In this document: in pieces, positions 11,520-23,504 of the stretch | Layout: each line of letters begins with the position of its first letter | How positions within the stretch are numbered: the first letter of the stretch is position 1 | Source of the DNA: Nageia nagi | Taxonomy: Eukaryota; Pinophyta | Assembly: GCA_050084985.1 (NCBI GenBank) | Contig: JBITNC010000001.1 | Coordinates: 162,502,001 to 162,566,000, forward strand | Length of the DNA stretch: 64,000 bases | Reading direction: 5' to 3' | Program-made: the position numbers and the translations under genes | Notes under the pieces: generated by a model | Database searches by the model: none | Told to the model about the DNA's origin: nothing | What the model saw: the letters and a program-made list of their open reading frames with translations, nothing else

Positions 11520-11879
11520 ATTAAGAGGGATTTTTGTCCTCAAAAGCTTAGAGACTATGGTAAAATTGAGGAACCTCATTTCCCATCATGGCTCCTTACC
11601 AAATTGGCCTCCATGAGTTTGTTGTATTGAATATCCATGTGCACCATGGCATAAAACCAAAGTTTTATCCATATGAAAAATAATTTCCAAATGGATATGG
11701 ATATGGCATTTCCATCTTGTCATATTGCATGACTGGCTACTCTTGCTTCATTTTCTCTTTTTGCATATGCATGAAAAATTCCTTAGTATTCACAACACTT
11801 GGTACCTTAAGTCCTACACAAACCAACTTCTCATCAATAACACATGAATCTTCAATATCATGGAATTATTCAAGTTCTT

Positions 11880-12725
11880 TTGAAACCATCTTTCATATGA
11901 CCATCTTTGTCGTAATGACAATAATGTCCTTTTTAATTCTCCTCTTTTGTAAAGGATGCAACAAATTTATCTTTTCCTTTTGACTTGGAATAGTATTCCT
12001 CTCTATCGAACCTTTCACATTCCTTAAGATATTACTCTTGGACACATACTTCATCTAGATCCGTAGGCTTGAAAAGTAATATGATGTGATGAATATAGCT
12101 ATGGAGAGCTCCAATATACTTCAACAAATGTTCATCAATTTTCAAAGGCACACTAAGCAAGATAAATCTTTTCTTGAATTCAATGGATACTCTTGGATAC
12201 TTTGCTCTTTTTCTTACCTGAAATGATACCACTCCATGGTTTGCTTTTTTCGATGGCCAAGGAGGTAGAACTGATCTCAAAGCAATTCTTTGAATGCACT
12301 CCATATTTTCATTGGAGTTTCCACAAAACTTGTGATGGAATCCAAAAAGGCTTCCCACCAAACTAGAGCATGTCCCTCTAATTTGAGTGTAGCTATTTCG
12401 ATTTTATTCTCATCACTTTCAATTTTTTGGATTCAAAATTAGACCTCTATTTGCTTAAACCATTGGTTAAATTTTTCGAGATCCATCTCTCCTCCAAAGG
12501 ATTTGATCTCGAACTTCACCTCCATCTTCAATAGTAATCTTTTCTCTATTTGAGAACCCTCCTTAATGTATAGATTCTCTTTTTATTTTCCTCTATCATC
12601 TTGATTTTTTTGCAAATCCATAATAGTATTAACTAGATTACTCAATGTCTCCTTGATCATCTTGAGCCTTTTTGAAAACTCTTTTTGCGTTGCAGTAGAT
12701 GGATTCTCTTTTTCCATTTTAACTT
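11880..12725 (-). pseudogene. Gag of the gag-only element
   Basis: Gag forms the particle that packages element RNA. On the minus strand, from about 12690 down: a Lys/Glu-rich helical start (MIKETLSNLVNTIMDLQK), FGGEMDLEKFNQWFKQIEV (about 12510-12450), then the plant Ty3 gag signature ATLKLEGHALVWWEAFLDS (about 12400-12340), MKIWSAFKELL, YHF and IDEHLLKYIGALHSYIHH. A partly decayed zinc knuckle (CHYDKDGHMKDG) is read near 11930-11890. Several stops and shifts break the frame, and the longest piece is 12032-12361. Nothing like protease or RT follows before the polypurine tract. Confidence 0.8.
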
Positions 12726-12886
12726 CTCTTTATTATCACAACCAAATTCTCCATCCATTCTCAGGATCTTCTTCAACAATCACTTCTTCACCTATTTTAC
12801 TTGTGATCTAATAATCATGCAAAAAATAATTGCAACCAAATAATGTCTTTCAAAGATAGATTAATAAATTCCCTTATAATCAAAAT

Positions 12887-12898
12887 GCTATGATATCA
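12887..12898 (-). other. Primer binding site of the gag-only element
   Basis: The coding strand reads TGATATCATAGC three bases after the LTR, against TGGTATCAGAGC for the initiator tRNA-Met primer. The two differences are both G to A or G to T, so this looks like a decayed initiator-Met site. Confidence 0.75.
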
Positions 12899-12901
12899 AC
12901 A

Positions 12902-14040
12902 TAATCCATAAAAATATTTTATCACATACAAATTATTTAAAATTTACCTTTTTATCTCACATAGAAAAGAAATTAATTCTTAAGTGTAGTAGCAAAATAT
13001 TTGAACAAGGAAAATAAAACACCACAAACAATGTTACCTAAATAAACTCTCTGTATTTTAATTTGTGGAGTTGTTGTACAACCCTTGTACTATCTCATTG
13101 TTTACAACACTTAACTTTTTTTTCACTATCTCTTCACTTCTTTTCTCCCGTAGTCTAGCAAAAGTTTTACTAAAAATAATAATAATCACTAGTCTTTCTT
13201 TTATAAACAAAAATATTGTTACAACTAATTAATTGATACACCACACAGAGTTGATTTTGGTTGTGGCCATCAACCAATCTCTTTCTAACTTGATCTTCCT
13301 CCAAAATAGCTATAACCACCTAACAAATAAGATTTAAAAATATTTCAATATCTTTAAAGTATGACCGACCTCCAAGAATAACGTCTGATACTTAACCACT
13401 TTACAAATAATAAAATTTGCCACCTTTACAAATTATATAAAAGCTAAACATAATGAATATTAATCTTCTCTTTTAATAGAGAAATAATAACATCCTTTAT
13501 TTTTAAAATATCACCAAATGAGTTTTTTTAACATAAGCCTAAATTAAAATATCAAACTAACCATAATCACCCAAATCCAAAAAATTCCAAAATACCTAAA
13601 ATAGTAAACAAACCAAAAATAAGTGACTCCAATAAACATCCGCCACTTGGCAAGACGATCAACATCCATGAACTGGCGGCTTGGCGGTTAGTCCGACGGC
13701 TAGGCTGAGTAGTCAAGGTGAATGGCAGACTAACCACACACGGTTCCCCCTTTGCAGCTTAGTGGAGTGGCAGGTCATTCACAACATCACCTCTCCTTAC
13801 GCTTCCCACGTTACCCGCCTTCTGCTCTTACGTGTTGGGTCCGATGCAGGTTTCTTCAGGTGTCCGGCAGCATCAAATTTTGTAATAATAAATATATACA
13901 AAAATTTACCAAACTTCAAATCTTTATAAGGAATAAATTGGAATTCAGTTTTACATGTTTAAATCGATGGACTCGTCATGAAGAGATTTTCCATGTGGAA
14001 CATTTTTATGGTTGAAATGAGACAATTGGATTTTAGATCA
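12902..14040 (-). repeat. 5' LTR of the gag-only element (1139 bp)
   Basis: It begins (plus strand) TAATCCATAAAAAT, where the other copy has TG, and ends TTTTAGATCA, followed by the target copy ATTTT. Compared with the 3' LTR it lacks about 500 bp after TGTTGGGT (about 13840). It keeps far more CpG, especially 13640-13870. Confidence 0.85.
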
Positions 14041-14045
14041 ATTTT

Positions 14046-16960
14046 TCTTATCTACCTATTTTATACGTAAGCTTTATTTTGCCTATACTTCAATGCATGT
14101 TGAAATAAATTAGTTAGGTTGTGTTAATGAAAAACTCATGGATGCATCCATGAATGTTGTGGTGTGCCATATTTTTTACCGTTAGTTTATAGGTGTGCTT
14201 CTTACTCATGGGTTATGTTGTGTTTTTGTGAATGTAGACAGTCCAAGAATGGATTTTGCAAAGCTTTTGTAGAGCTAATTATTTCCAAAAGAATTTGGGT
14301 TACTGTAATTTTATTTTTTAAGTAAAATATCTCGAAAGATCTAGTGTGCATTGTAAGAAATACCAGTTGTAGTAGTTGAAATTTAAGTGGCATCTTCATT
14401 TGTTACTCTTTTTAGTATTAATTTAGGATGTTGAAATTGTTATTCAGATTATTGTTGCTCAAACAATTTATTATCATTATATGATTATGTTATGATATTA
14501 TTTATGTATAATTATTTTCCCATAATGTAAAACTAATTATGATCTCACATAAAAACCTGATAGGTATGATGAAAATAACATGTCACATTCATTTTCATAT
14601 ATTTTCAATATTTTTTGAATAACAATTTTATTTTTTCAATTCAAATTTATACTACATAACAAAATTATTTATAAGTGATATATTATCTTGTTCTTAAAAT
14701 TCAACCTTAAAATTTTTATGAAATAACCCTCCAAATTTGAGCCTCCGGAAGAAAAACTGTTTCCTTTCTGCCTTGGAAAGAATCCTTTCGGAAAAATAAT
14801 TAACTGTTAGTTATGTCCATTATTCACGGATCACAAGTTTTCTACACCGACCAGATCAGGGCTAGAATTTCAAAAAATAATTAGCTGTTAGTATAAATTT
14901 TTGTGATGGTTAATTTTTTTCACTTTCAAAAAATAATAATTTTATTTTCATTTCTTTTAAATAATAAACTAAGTATATATTTATTTATAACTTTTTTTAA
15001 GTTTAATCTTTGATATATGGACCAAGATCACAAGGAACCAATCCTTTCTGGTATACAAAATGGCCAGTAAAGAAATCAAATCGCCAAGACCCATAGCAGA
15101 AAATAATTTCCATAATTCCTATTAAAACTTGACGAATGGAAACCACTACTTTCCAAGAGAGGCAACTTATCTAAGTAAATGATCCAAGTACCAGCTAGGA
15201 ACAATCCTGGAAAAGACCTCTGTCAAACCCAAATAGTCACCCCCAGTCATAGACTTGATATGCAAAATTGTTGAGACAACTAAAGCCATCCTTTTATTGG
15301 TGCTTCCATTGTGCTGGCCCACGATTTCATTGAACTTAAGCTAAGGAGCAGTTTCAACCTGAGAAACTATAATTTTTTGTTGATAACCCACATGATTGAC
15401 CCTTAGAAGTGGAAAAGTTGATCTAAGAAGTAATGATTTCACCTAGATAAGAGAATTTGAAGCACCATCCATTCTTCTTGCGTATCTTTAATGGTAAATA
15501 CTTTGTAAATAAAAAAAACCCTTCAACAAAATCCAAAAGGGCCACATTCCTGTTACATATATGTGAAGACCATATTTCTCAGTATTGAACATAATCATTT
15601 TATCTCATCATTCTAATAGTTATATTGTGAATATTGAATTTGATTCACTTCATTTCTATTCCTTGTGGTTCATTGCTAGTTCACTCTCTTTACAAATCTT
15701 CTTTTGGAGTTCATTCTTTAGGTCTATTTCTATACAACATATTAAGCCTTGCACTACAAACTTTGCTTTCACTCTCGAATTGTCAAACTTCAAAAAAACT
15801 AATAGAATTATGAAAGTTTAATGGCCTACCAAATTACTAGTACAGGTTCAATTGAAATTTAACAACATTCATATACCATTGAGAAATTGCACAAGGTGAA
15901 TGGTCTTGGCAACCATAAAGCAGCTAAAATGAGCTCTAAGCTACTGAAAAGAAATCAGGAAAAGACTCAATCATCGTTTTACTAGTTTTTAACAACGTTT
16001 TTGTGATTAAGTGAAATGCATTAGCACAAGCTACTGTACAAATGCTTCACGAGGAAGATAAGTTGTTTATTTTAATGAAAAATTGAATGATGCAACAAGA
16101 GATGTAGATTATAAGATGAGGAAATACATGTCTTCATTACACAAGAAATTTATTTTGTCCCCAAACAACTAAGCTTTAAGATATAAAAAATACTAATGGA
16201 TCATCCCCACAAACATGCTACATAGTTTTCTTTCTTACATTCTTATATATTTGCAATACAGAACGCAGGGATTATCTTTTAAGGGGTCCAGATCCAAAAT
16301 TTAACCTTAAATACGAAGGGGTTATGATGTAGGCAGTCTCATCACTAAATGTGCATACAATGATTTGGAGACCAACAACAAAAATCTGAAAGATTCAAGA
16401 ATAAAAAAAAATATTTGCCTTTCACTACAACTCAAACATAAAGACAGAGGTCGTCCAACATTTATCTAACAAAGAGATTGCCCAACATTTATCTGGAGCT
16501 AATCGTTAATGGGGATTCGAAGGGGAACTACACTGTTTAAATATTGAACTTTGAAAGGAACTGCTTATGCATAGATGATGAAATTACATGGATAATGGAA
16601 TTGAGCGGTGATTCTTAAATTTTCACTTCATTAATAACTACTAATTATTTTCAATTCCCATAAGATGTACAAGTTATTCGAAGTTAGGAACTGAACACTA
16701 GAACTTGTATTACTAATTGACCATTATTAATTTACTATTACTAATTATAAAAATTTATAATATTAAAAATTATATATAAAAAATATCTACATCTATTTAA
16801 TATATGCAATTGTAAAATTTACAATTTTTTAAAAAAATTGTAAATCGAAATCGAAATCTACGATGAAGAAAAAATTAAAACTGTATTTTACAGATTCAAA
16901 AGCCAAATATGATCTATAGGCCATCAAATTCCATCCCTGGCATCCCTGGATGTGAACAAG
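14046..16960. other. Flanking AT-rich DNA, nothing recognised
   Basis: No ORF above about 78 codons. Two slightly GC-richer stretches (14730-14870 and 15010-15560) show no motif on either strand that I can name. The stretch at 16530-16860 is plain AT-rich sequence. Confidence 0.55.
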
Positions 16961-17148
16961 GAGTCTATCCGAGCTGTTAGTGTAGGCAAGGAGTCTATCT
17001 GAGCTGGAAGTGGATTTCATATTTCCCAGCAGAGGATGGGAATAAGAAGTCTATCTGAGCTAGCAGCGAAGTCTGTCCGAGTTGGCAACGAAGGATGGGA
17101 ACAGGGAGTTTATCCGAGCTGGTAGCAAAGTCTATTCAAGCTGGCAGT
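16961..17148 (+). repeat. GC-richer minisatellite, six copies
   Basis: A 20-22 bp core, (G/A)AGTCTATCCGAGCTGGCAG, occurs at 16961, 16991, 17047, 17069, 17106 and 17128. Spacer GGATGGGAA-like blocks occur near 17034, 17092 and 17152. The copies have drifted and the spacing alternates between about 22, 30-37 and 56 bases, so the larger unit is probably a core pair plus spacer. It lies upstream of the coiled-coil locus. Confidence 0.75.
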
Positions 17149-17170
17149 GGACGATGGGAATAGGGAGTTT

Positions 17171-17862
17171 CACTCTCTTTTTTCTATATTGAGCTTCAAA
17201 TGAGAAGGTAATATTTAGCATTTAAGAAGCGATAGAAAAAGAGGAGGAGGGCAAGTCTGCTCTTTGGTTTTAGTATTTAGAATTGTTGCCTGAGTCAAAT
17301 TGTCTATGGAGTATTCGTGACTCTTCAGGAGTTTCATGTGACGTCTCGTGGTTTGTAGTCAATAATACCTTGACTTCCTCCTTCGCTAAGCTCGAATTCC
17401 AGGAGCAATAGGATTGGTTTTCAGGTGAGTTTCCTGCTTCACCTTTTAATCTTCATTTTTCAAAGCTGATTGGCCACACCGCTTTACTTTATGCTGGAGT
17501 TTGTGCTTTATATAAATATATTTGCAAGCTTTTAAGATTGATTGCTTTCTAAACTATATGTCCTTCTGCTACCGATTTTCTTAAACTAGAACTACTACTC
17601 GCAGTCGTAAAATTGAAGTTCTACTTTGATATTTACTTTCACAATTTCAAACAATATACGAAGAAGACTAATTAGTAGTGCACCTAGAATTTGTGGGTGT
17701 GTTGATTATTGAGATTGATTTAACAAGTTCACCAACCTTTTTATTACTGAATTTTGGCCTCTCTTTCTATTACTGAATGTTAGCAATGAGATCTTTAAAT
17801 TAATTTAAAAATTGTTATTGAAATACAGAAATGTAGTCACTTTATCTTGTCATTTTTGCAAG
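17171..17862 (+). other. Possible 5' leader and intron of the coiled-coil locus
   Basis: TTTTCAG/GTGAGT at 17424/17425 is a strong 5' splice site consensus, and TTTTTGCAAG/G at 17862 could be the matching 3' site just before the heptad repeat frame opens. The span between is T-rich, as plant introns are. Upstream, 17180-17424 is less AT-rich and could be an untranslated leader. This is a gene-model guess from consensus sites only. Confidence 0.3.
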
Positions 17863-17869
17863 GGATCTA

Positions 17870-18228
17870 GTTGAACATCTGTACGATGAAGTCGGGCATT
17901 TGCAAGAAGAAATTGAGTATCTATAGGATGACTTCAATCATCTGCAAGATGAAATTAAGCATCTATAGGAAGAAGCCAAGAGTCTACAAGAAGAAGTCAA
18001 GTATCTGCAAAAAGAAGTCAAGTATCTATATGAAGAAGTTGAGAATATACAGGAAGAATTTGCATGTCTGCAAGAATATTTCAAGCATCCATAGAAAGAA
18101 GTCGAGCATTTGTAGGATGAAGTCGAGCATCTGCAAGAATAAGTAGAGCATCTATAGGAAGAAGTCGAGCATCTGTAAGAAGAAATCAAGCATCTATAGG
18201 AATAAATAGAGCATCTTCAAGAACAAGT
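17870..18228 (+). repeat. 21-bp tandem repeat coding a heptad
   Basis: About 17 units of GAAGAAGTCGAGCATCTGCA with small changes. The 21-base period is kept through the array without slippage out of frame, so unit number changed only in whole units while it was coding. Confidence 0.9.
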
Positions 18229-20137
18229 AAGAGTGTCTTCAATCACAAGTCCAACATCTTCTGCAAAAGGTCATGTGTCTTATGCTTTTACTCTATGATC
18301 TTCATCTTTTTTAGATAGATTCGTATTTTTTTCCTTGGAGCACATGGGTCCAATAGGCGATTCGCTTGAGCAAAATAACAATATTTATAAAAATATAGCC
18401 AATAAAATATGAATTTGGTGAAGGGTATACTTGGCTAATTTATATAAAATATACATCGAAGATATAAAAATTTTGCTAGTTGAATAAGAAATAAAAATAA
18501 ACCTAACAAAATTAGGCTACCTAGCTCGGGGCCAATGGACCCAAAAATAGCAAATTAAATATTTAAAAATCCTTAAAAAATGTTATTCTATGGTAAATCA
18601 CCGCTATGAATTTTTTTGTTCTACCCAATCGATCTTTCAACAATATCAAGATATATATAAAGGAAATATAAGCTAAAGATAAGAAAGTGAAGAGCATATT
18701 GATCCCTAAAGGTAAAATTTGGTTGTAGAGATAAATTGATCTCTTGGGAGAGACTTTATAAGGAGTAACCAACGCTACTATTGAGTTGGATTATAAGAGT
18801 ATATCTTGAGAGGATAAAAATAATTTTGCTCAAACCTCCATAGATTTGGTGAAAAGAAATACCACTAGTCATGAATGGAAGTACAAGAAAGAGGTGGATA
18901 AAAGTATTCTTAATATCACTTAGATGAATACTACAAAAGAGTAGGTCAAGGTCCTAAACAAGCAAGTTAATGATTTAACTTATGCCATTGGTCAAAAACC
19001 ATTTAATAAGGAATTGAAACAAAAAGATGAAGTCTTGGTGACTAAGATTGCAAAGTTGGCACAAATAGATAAATAAATAGGGCGAATGAACATGGTGTTT
19101 ACATAAAAAGAAGGGGAAATCAAGCAAAAGAATGAAGAGATAATGATAAGATGAATTGACTAAAAAGAACGAACGAATAATATATAAGATAAATAAATTA
19201 GCTCAAAAGGATGCTAATATTGCTACGAAATTAGTTGAGATAATATAAAAGGATGCCCAAATAGCCTCTGAGAAAAACATAATCTGGTAGAGGGATGTCG
19301 ACAAATCAAGCTAGTCTGCTAACCTTAAAAGATAGAAATATAAATGTATTAAATCAATAAATCTTATCCTTGTAAAGAAAAATTGGATTCAATGTTAATG
19401 TTTTAACCAGTTTGAAGTACTATTGTATTAGACTAATATTGCATAAGAGCTTAAGGGCCTATCTTAATTGATAGAATATATGAAGAGCAGCCAAGGGGCA
19501 TTAGCAAAATTGCAATCTTAGTTGGATAGAGTACAAGACATCATTAAGAAAAAATAAAGGAAATCCCAAGAATTCATTCAAATCATCAACTAGGCCTTAA
19601 CTATATAATTGAACACTGTAAGAGTTGATAGAAAGAAAGCATTAGTTTGGGCCACCAATATTTTGAATGTAGAAAATGTCACCATGGAGGATCGAGGATG
19701 TAAGAAGGAATGTGAACTAGAGCTCAACATTGTGCAAGAAGAACTAAATACCATAGTCATATAAGGGTCCTCAATTTTTGAAGGTAAGATAGAAACCCAT
19801 TGATAAAAATAGAACATCAAACCTCCATCACTATAATAGTTAATGATGCAATCAAGTTTGTACCATGGGTAGTATCACATTCTAATGAGGATATATTTGC
19901 TTTTATTGAGAAGTTAAGTTATTTATTATCAAAGACCAAGGATACTATTTGAAGATATAAAAACATATCCTACAATAAGGTGAATAGAGTACTCACAATG
20001 GAGTGTAACCTAGTTGCATTTTTTGACCCGCTTCCATAAGAATGGGTACTTGTAGTAGTAATTGTTAATATACAACAAGAGAATTAGGTCCTTTTGATTC
20101 TTATGATTTTGTGGAAAAAATATCCCATAAAAGTTAC

Positions 20138-20140
<3 letters not shown>

Positions 20141-20208
<68 letters not shown>
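20141..20208. repeat. (AT)n microsatellite
   Basis: About 68 bp of uninterrupted AT repeats, the longest simple repeat in the window. The length is likely polymorphic and prone to assembly error. Confidence 0.95.
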
Positions 20209-20211
<3 letters not shown>

Positions 20212-20496
20212 AATACTATAATAGGGCATTTCATAGTTTGTATATATTATTTTGAGGATCTAAGTACAAAATATTTTCAGTGTGTACTATAGAAAACTTT
20301 CCTAGATCATGTAAAAGCTTAAATATAAGGAAAACAACAATACCAAGAGATGAAATTAGCCATAGGAATATTAAAAAAACCCAAGAGGTAAAGAAGCTTA
20401 AAATACTTTAAATCTAGGAGTGCTTGAAAATTTATGTCAAAACCTGATGGGCAGAGTACTAGTAGATAATACTAGTTGATGAAATAAATGACATCA

Positions 20497-21593
20497 TGTA
20501 ACAACCTCTTTTATAAAATATAATTAATTATTGAAACCTACAGATTCTCCTTTGTAAATATTTATTTATTTATTAGTTATTAGTACATGGGATAGAAATT
20601 ATAAAGATTTGTTAGACCCCACTATGAGCCCCAAGTGGGATGTATTCCTCCTAAGCATAGGCTACCATGATTTAATGTTATTTTATGTACTTGGGGATCC
20701 CAAGAATTGATTGTGGAAATCCTAAGGCCTTATATGGACATGTAAATAGGATCTATGTGCATGTATGACTCCTAAAAACCCAATGCATAACATGGGGGGA
20801 CTTTTAGGATCCCAATCTTGGACTTGGAGATGCACATCACACCTTAGGGAGGATCTACACCCCATGCATGAGCATTTATGATATGTTTAAGGTATTTTAG
20901 GGCCCCTAGGAGGCTAATGTTGGGTAGGCTAGTCATGGATAATTTCAATATGATGTTCTAGATTTAGGCTTGAGCTATATTAGGCATTAGACCATCATTG
21001 CATAGATATACTTCATTTGATAATATTTCTCCTACCATACAGTGGACACAAGTCTTAGCGCAATGTTAAGAAATCTTCCCCTAGGTGCAGCATCTAGGAG
21101 GGTTAGCAGGCTTAGGGGTCTTGCTAATGTATAGCTAAGGTATAGCATCTTAGTCCATCTAGTGGTATTCTAAGGTCACATTTCTACCTTTAGTGCTTTC
21201 CAGGTGTGGATATTCTACAGCAAAGCATCCAAGCTTGAGGGAGTGAGGTTGTACCATCTATTGTTCCAGTATTGATCATATTTGCATATTTGTATGCCCT
21301 CGTTGGCTCCTTGAAGGCCAATGTTGAGCCCTTTGGGCCTAGTATTGTATCATTTATCATCTCTCATCTTCAATATAGCCATGCCCATCTTAGATCTCAA
21401 TGTTCATATGTGTTTGATGTGTATGCTTTCATACTTGCAATGTTGGGGTATTTTGGTGTATTCATGTTTATATAGGTGATACATTGACATTATGGGGTTA
21501 TTTATGCTTGAATTTGATGCTTTAATCTATATATGGGTGTATATTTACTTTTATTTGATTACTTACACTTTATAATGTGTTTGAGATCTTACA
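20497..21593 (+). repeat. 5' LTR of D (1097 bp)
   Basis: It starts TGTAACAACCTCTTTTATAAA and ends GAGATCTTACA. It aligns throughout with 48582-49687, for example GAGCCCCAAGTGGGATGT, CATCTTAGTCCATCT and AAGCTTGAGGGAGTGAGG. The two differ at many sites by eye, far more than the copia LTR pairs inside, so D is the oldest layer of the nest. Confidence 0.9.
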
Positions 21594-21594
21594 A

Positions 21595-21606
21595 TGGTAT
21601 CAAAGC
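21595..21606 (+). other. Primer binding site of D
   Basis: TGGTATCAAAGC, one base after the LTR, is one mismatch from the initiator tRNA-Met site TGGTATCAGAGC. Confidence 0.85.
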
Positions 21607-21933
21607 TTGGATCTAGCTATAATATGAATGAGACCTGCAGTTCATAATTATTACACCAGATCTAGCACCAGAAGATAGATATCTTCAACTAAGAAGAGTG
21701 GAATGGGGGGCATGTAATATGAGTAAACCCTAGCTATAACCACCCAAGATGAGGATTGCGGGCCCTAGATGAATGACATCTTAGATATGGATACTTTTGG
21801 TGAGGAGGAGGAGGCAAAAATAGGTACATTCACATAGACTAAGAGAAGAATCTCTAACCTAGCTAGAGAATCCATGTCGAAGAGGAAGTTCAATAAACTC
21901 ATTTTGACCATACATAATATGATGGGTATAATG
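21607..21933 (+). other. D leader and gag start, left of C
   Basis: D internal DNA from the primer site to the C insertion. Its last bases (TAATG, 21929-21933) recur after C, and the sequence runs on from 30163. No clear start codon can be assigned because stops are frequent. Confidence 0.7.
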
Positions 21934-22392
21934 TGATGGAATCAATCCTTTCCTAATTAATTTCTAATCACCAAGATCACATGTAAGATACACTCAACTC
22001 CAACTAAACATAAGCATAACAACAATTTCCAATCTCACATAAGATACACAAGAGACACAATACAAAGTGGTTCCTCCCTCCTTGGGAGTACATCCACTAA
22101 CTAATATCTTATTACTCTTAGATGCACTCTCTTACAATCTACATTCCTATTTTTCCTACAACCATACTATGAGCATAACTTTGCTCCTAAAACTTATGTG
22201 TTTTACAATAGGAGAGACTCTCTATTTATATGATAAAATCCCCACCTTAACCTTCCTTTTACTCAAGGGTAAAGTTAAGATTCCATAATATAACATTCAT
22301 AAAACACTTAAAGGTATCTAGTGATACTTTAAGTGTTTATGAGTTTACATTGAAGAATATTAATTCATAATATTACATTATAAATTTTAACA
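21934..22392 (-). repeat. 3' LTR of C (459 bp)
   Basis: It runs from TGATGGAATC to TTTTAACA on the plus strand. A minus-strand TATA box (TATAAATAGA, plus-strand TCTATTTATA) lies at 22221-22230. A polypurine tract (plus-strand CTCCTCCTT) follows at 22393-22401. It differs from the other LTR at about 30 or more sites by eye. Confidence 0.9.
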
Positions 22393-23019
22393 CTCCTCCT
22401 TAAGGTAATATTGGGATAGAGCATAGAAAAAATAAGAAAGAGGGAGTAAGAAAGAGTTCTCCTCCATAAAGATACAAGTGGAGATGAGAACATTTACATA
22501 TTTGAGTTCATTTGAGATCTTAGTTTGAGACTCACTACTTTACCATTTGATAAAATGATTTACAATACAATCATTAACCATAATTGGTTTTACTGTATAG
22601 AGTATTTAACCAACAAAAAGTTATCATGTGAGTCTCTATGAGTCTGCCAACCTAAAGTAACTTGCACTATTAAGAAGAAATCTGCAAGCTACAAGTAGCT
22701 CATAAACAAGATCAGTTAGATGCATCATATAAACATTTATATTAACATAGTATAAATGAATTAAGTAATGCCATCCATAAACTAATCAATAGTGCACTAT
22801 AAGTTATCACAAAGATACCAAGCTAACACTTATAATCACCTACTATATATACAACATGTGTTGATCAATAGAGCATAAGCACATAAGAGTTCCTCACATA
22901 TAGAAAACCAAATAGTGCAAAATGCACATACTGATTTATCACATATTGATGCTATTAGAAACTAATTTATACCATGAGTTCCTCACATAGAGCAAACTGA
23001 CCATGAAGATGTACATAAT

Positions 23020-23265
23020 ATGCTCAACATAGTTTCTCACACAAAGTGAACTAACCATGAAGGCAATAAAATCATACAATAGTTCCTCACACAAAGTGAA
23101 CTAACCATAAAGGTAATAAATTTGTACAATAGTTCCTCACATAGAGTGAACTATCCATGAAGGTAATAAATTTATACAATAGTTCTTCACATAGAGTGAA
23201 CTAACCATGAAGGTAATAAATTTGTACAATAGTTTCTCACATAGAGTGAACTAACCATAAAGATG
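23020..23265. repeat. Tandem array in the 3' region of C, about 50-60 bp unit
   Basis: Five or six copies of a unit containing AGTTCCTCACATAGAGTGAA, CTAACCATGAAGGTAATAAA and a short spacer. A similar unit is arrayed in B (34586-35005), but only a single copy is seen in A (near 32080-32115). Confidence 0.85.
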
Positions 23266-23504
23266 TATATAAAGATCAACATTATATAGTCAAAAATCCT
23301 TTTAAGCATAAAGTTATCATCATAAACATGAATCCAATTGAAGAATTGAAACTTCACTCACCCTTGAGGATAACTTCACTAACCATAAGAAACTTTTAAA
23401 ATGTGCACAACATAGAGTCTAAAGTGGTCTAGTGAATAAATCAAGAGAGATAAAGTTAGATTAATAGAGTTGCAATTATTTTATCAAGAACTTTCTTTTT
23501 AAAA

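Larger units (their letters stand above)
9868..14045 (-). mobile_element. Gag-only LTR retrotransposon (TR-GAG-like), with target copies
   Basis: A complete minus-strand element: 5' LTR at 12902-14040, primer site at 12887-12898, gag remnant, polypurine tract, 3' LTR at 9873-11510. ATTTT flanks it on both sides (9868-9872 and 14041-14045). Only 1391 bp lie between the LTRs, room for gag but not pol, and no protease, RT or integrase motif is present. Known gag-only TR-GAG elements in plants have this plan (established knowledge). The lack of pol looks original, because the primer site, gag, polypurine tract and both LTRs are all in place. It would depend on a relative for reverse transcription and integration. 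Confidence 0.85.
17863..20491 (+). pseudogene. Decayed coiled-coil protein with 7-codon repeats
   Basis: From 17870 one frame reads about 17 heptads of the form EEVEHLQ (17870-18228), an ideal coiled-coil pattern with Val and Leu at the a and d positions. All in-frame stops (TAG/TAA) stand where Gln is expected. Further on, other Lys/Glu/Gln-rich helical stretches are readable: VLNKQVNDLTYAIGQK (about 18955), KDEVLVTKIAKLAQIDK (about 19026-19076), KINKLAQKDANIATKLVEI (about 19190), ALVWATNILNVENVTMEDRG (about 19640-19700), SNEDIFAFIEKLSYLLSKTK (about 19890-19940). It could be a host rod-like protein, or the gag-like ORF of an unrecognised element. Element D interrupts the locus at 20496; possible continuation at 49693. 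Confidence 0.5.

Noticed and set aside
12032-12361. 109-codon minus ORF taken as a separate gene
   Set aside because: It is one frame segment of the decayed gag of the gag-only element and mixes true and shifted frame.
17871-18146. 91-codon plus ORF rich in Lys, Cys and Ile over the heptad array
   Set aside because: It is a different frame of the same repeat; open only because the unit lacks stops in that frame.
17938-18189. 83-codon minus-strand ORF with SYRCSTS-type repeats
   Set aside because: It is the antisense of the 21-bp heptad array. The plus frame gives a textbook coiled coil with stops only at Gln, so the minus ORF is a by-product of the repeat.
20010-20234. ORF with a long Tyr-Ile repeat
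   Set aside because: Translation of the (AT)n microsatellite.
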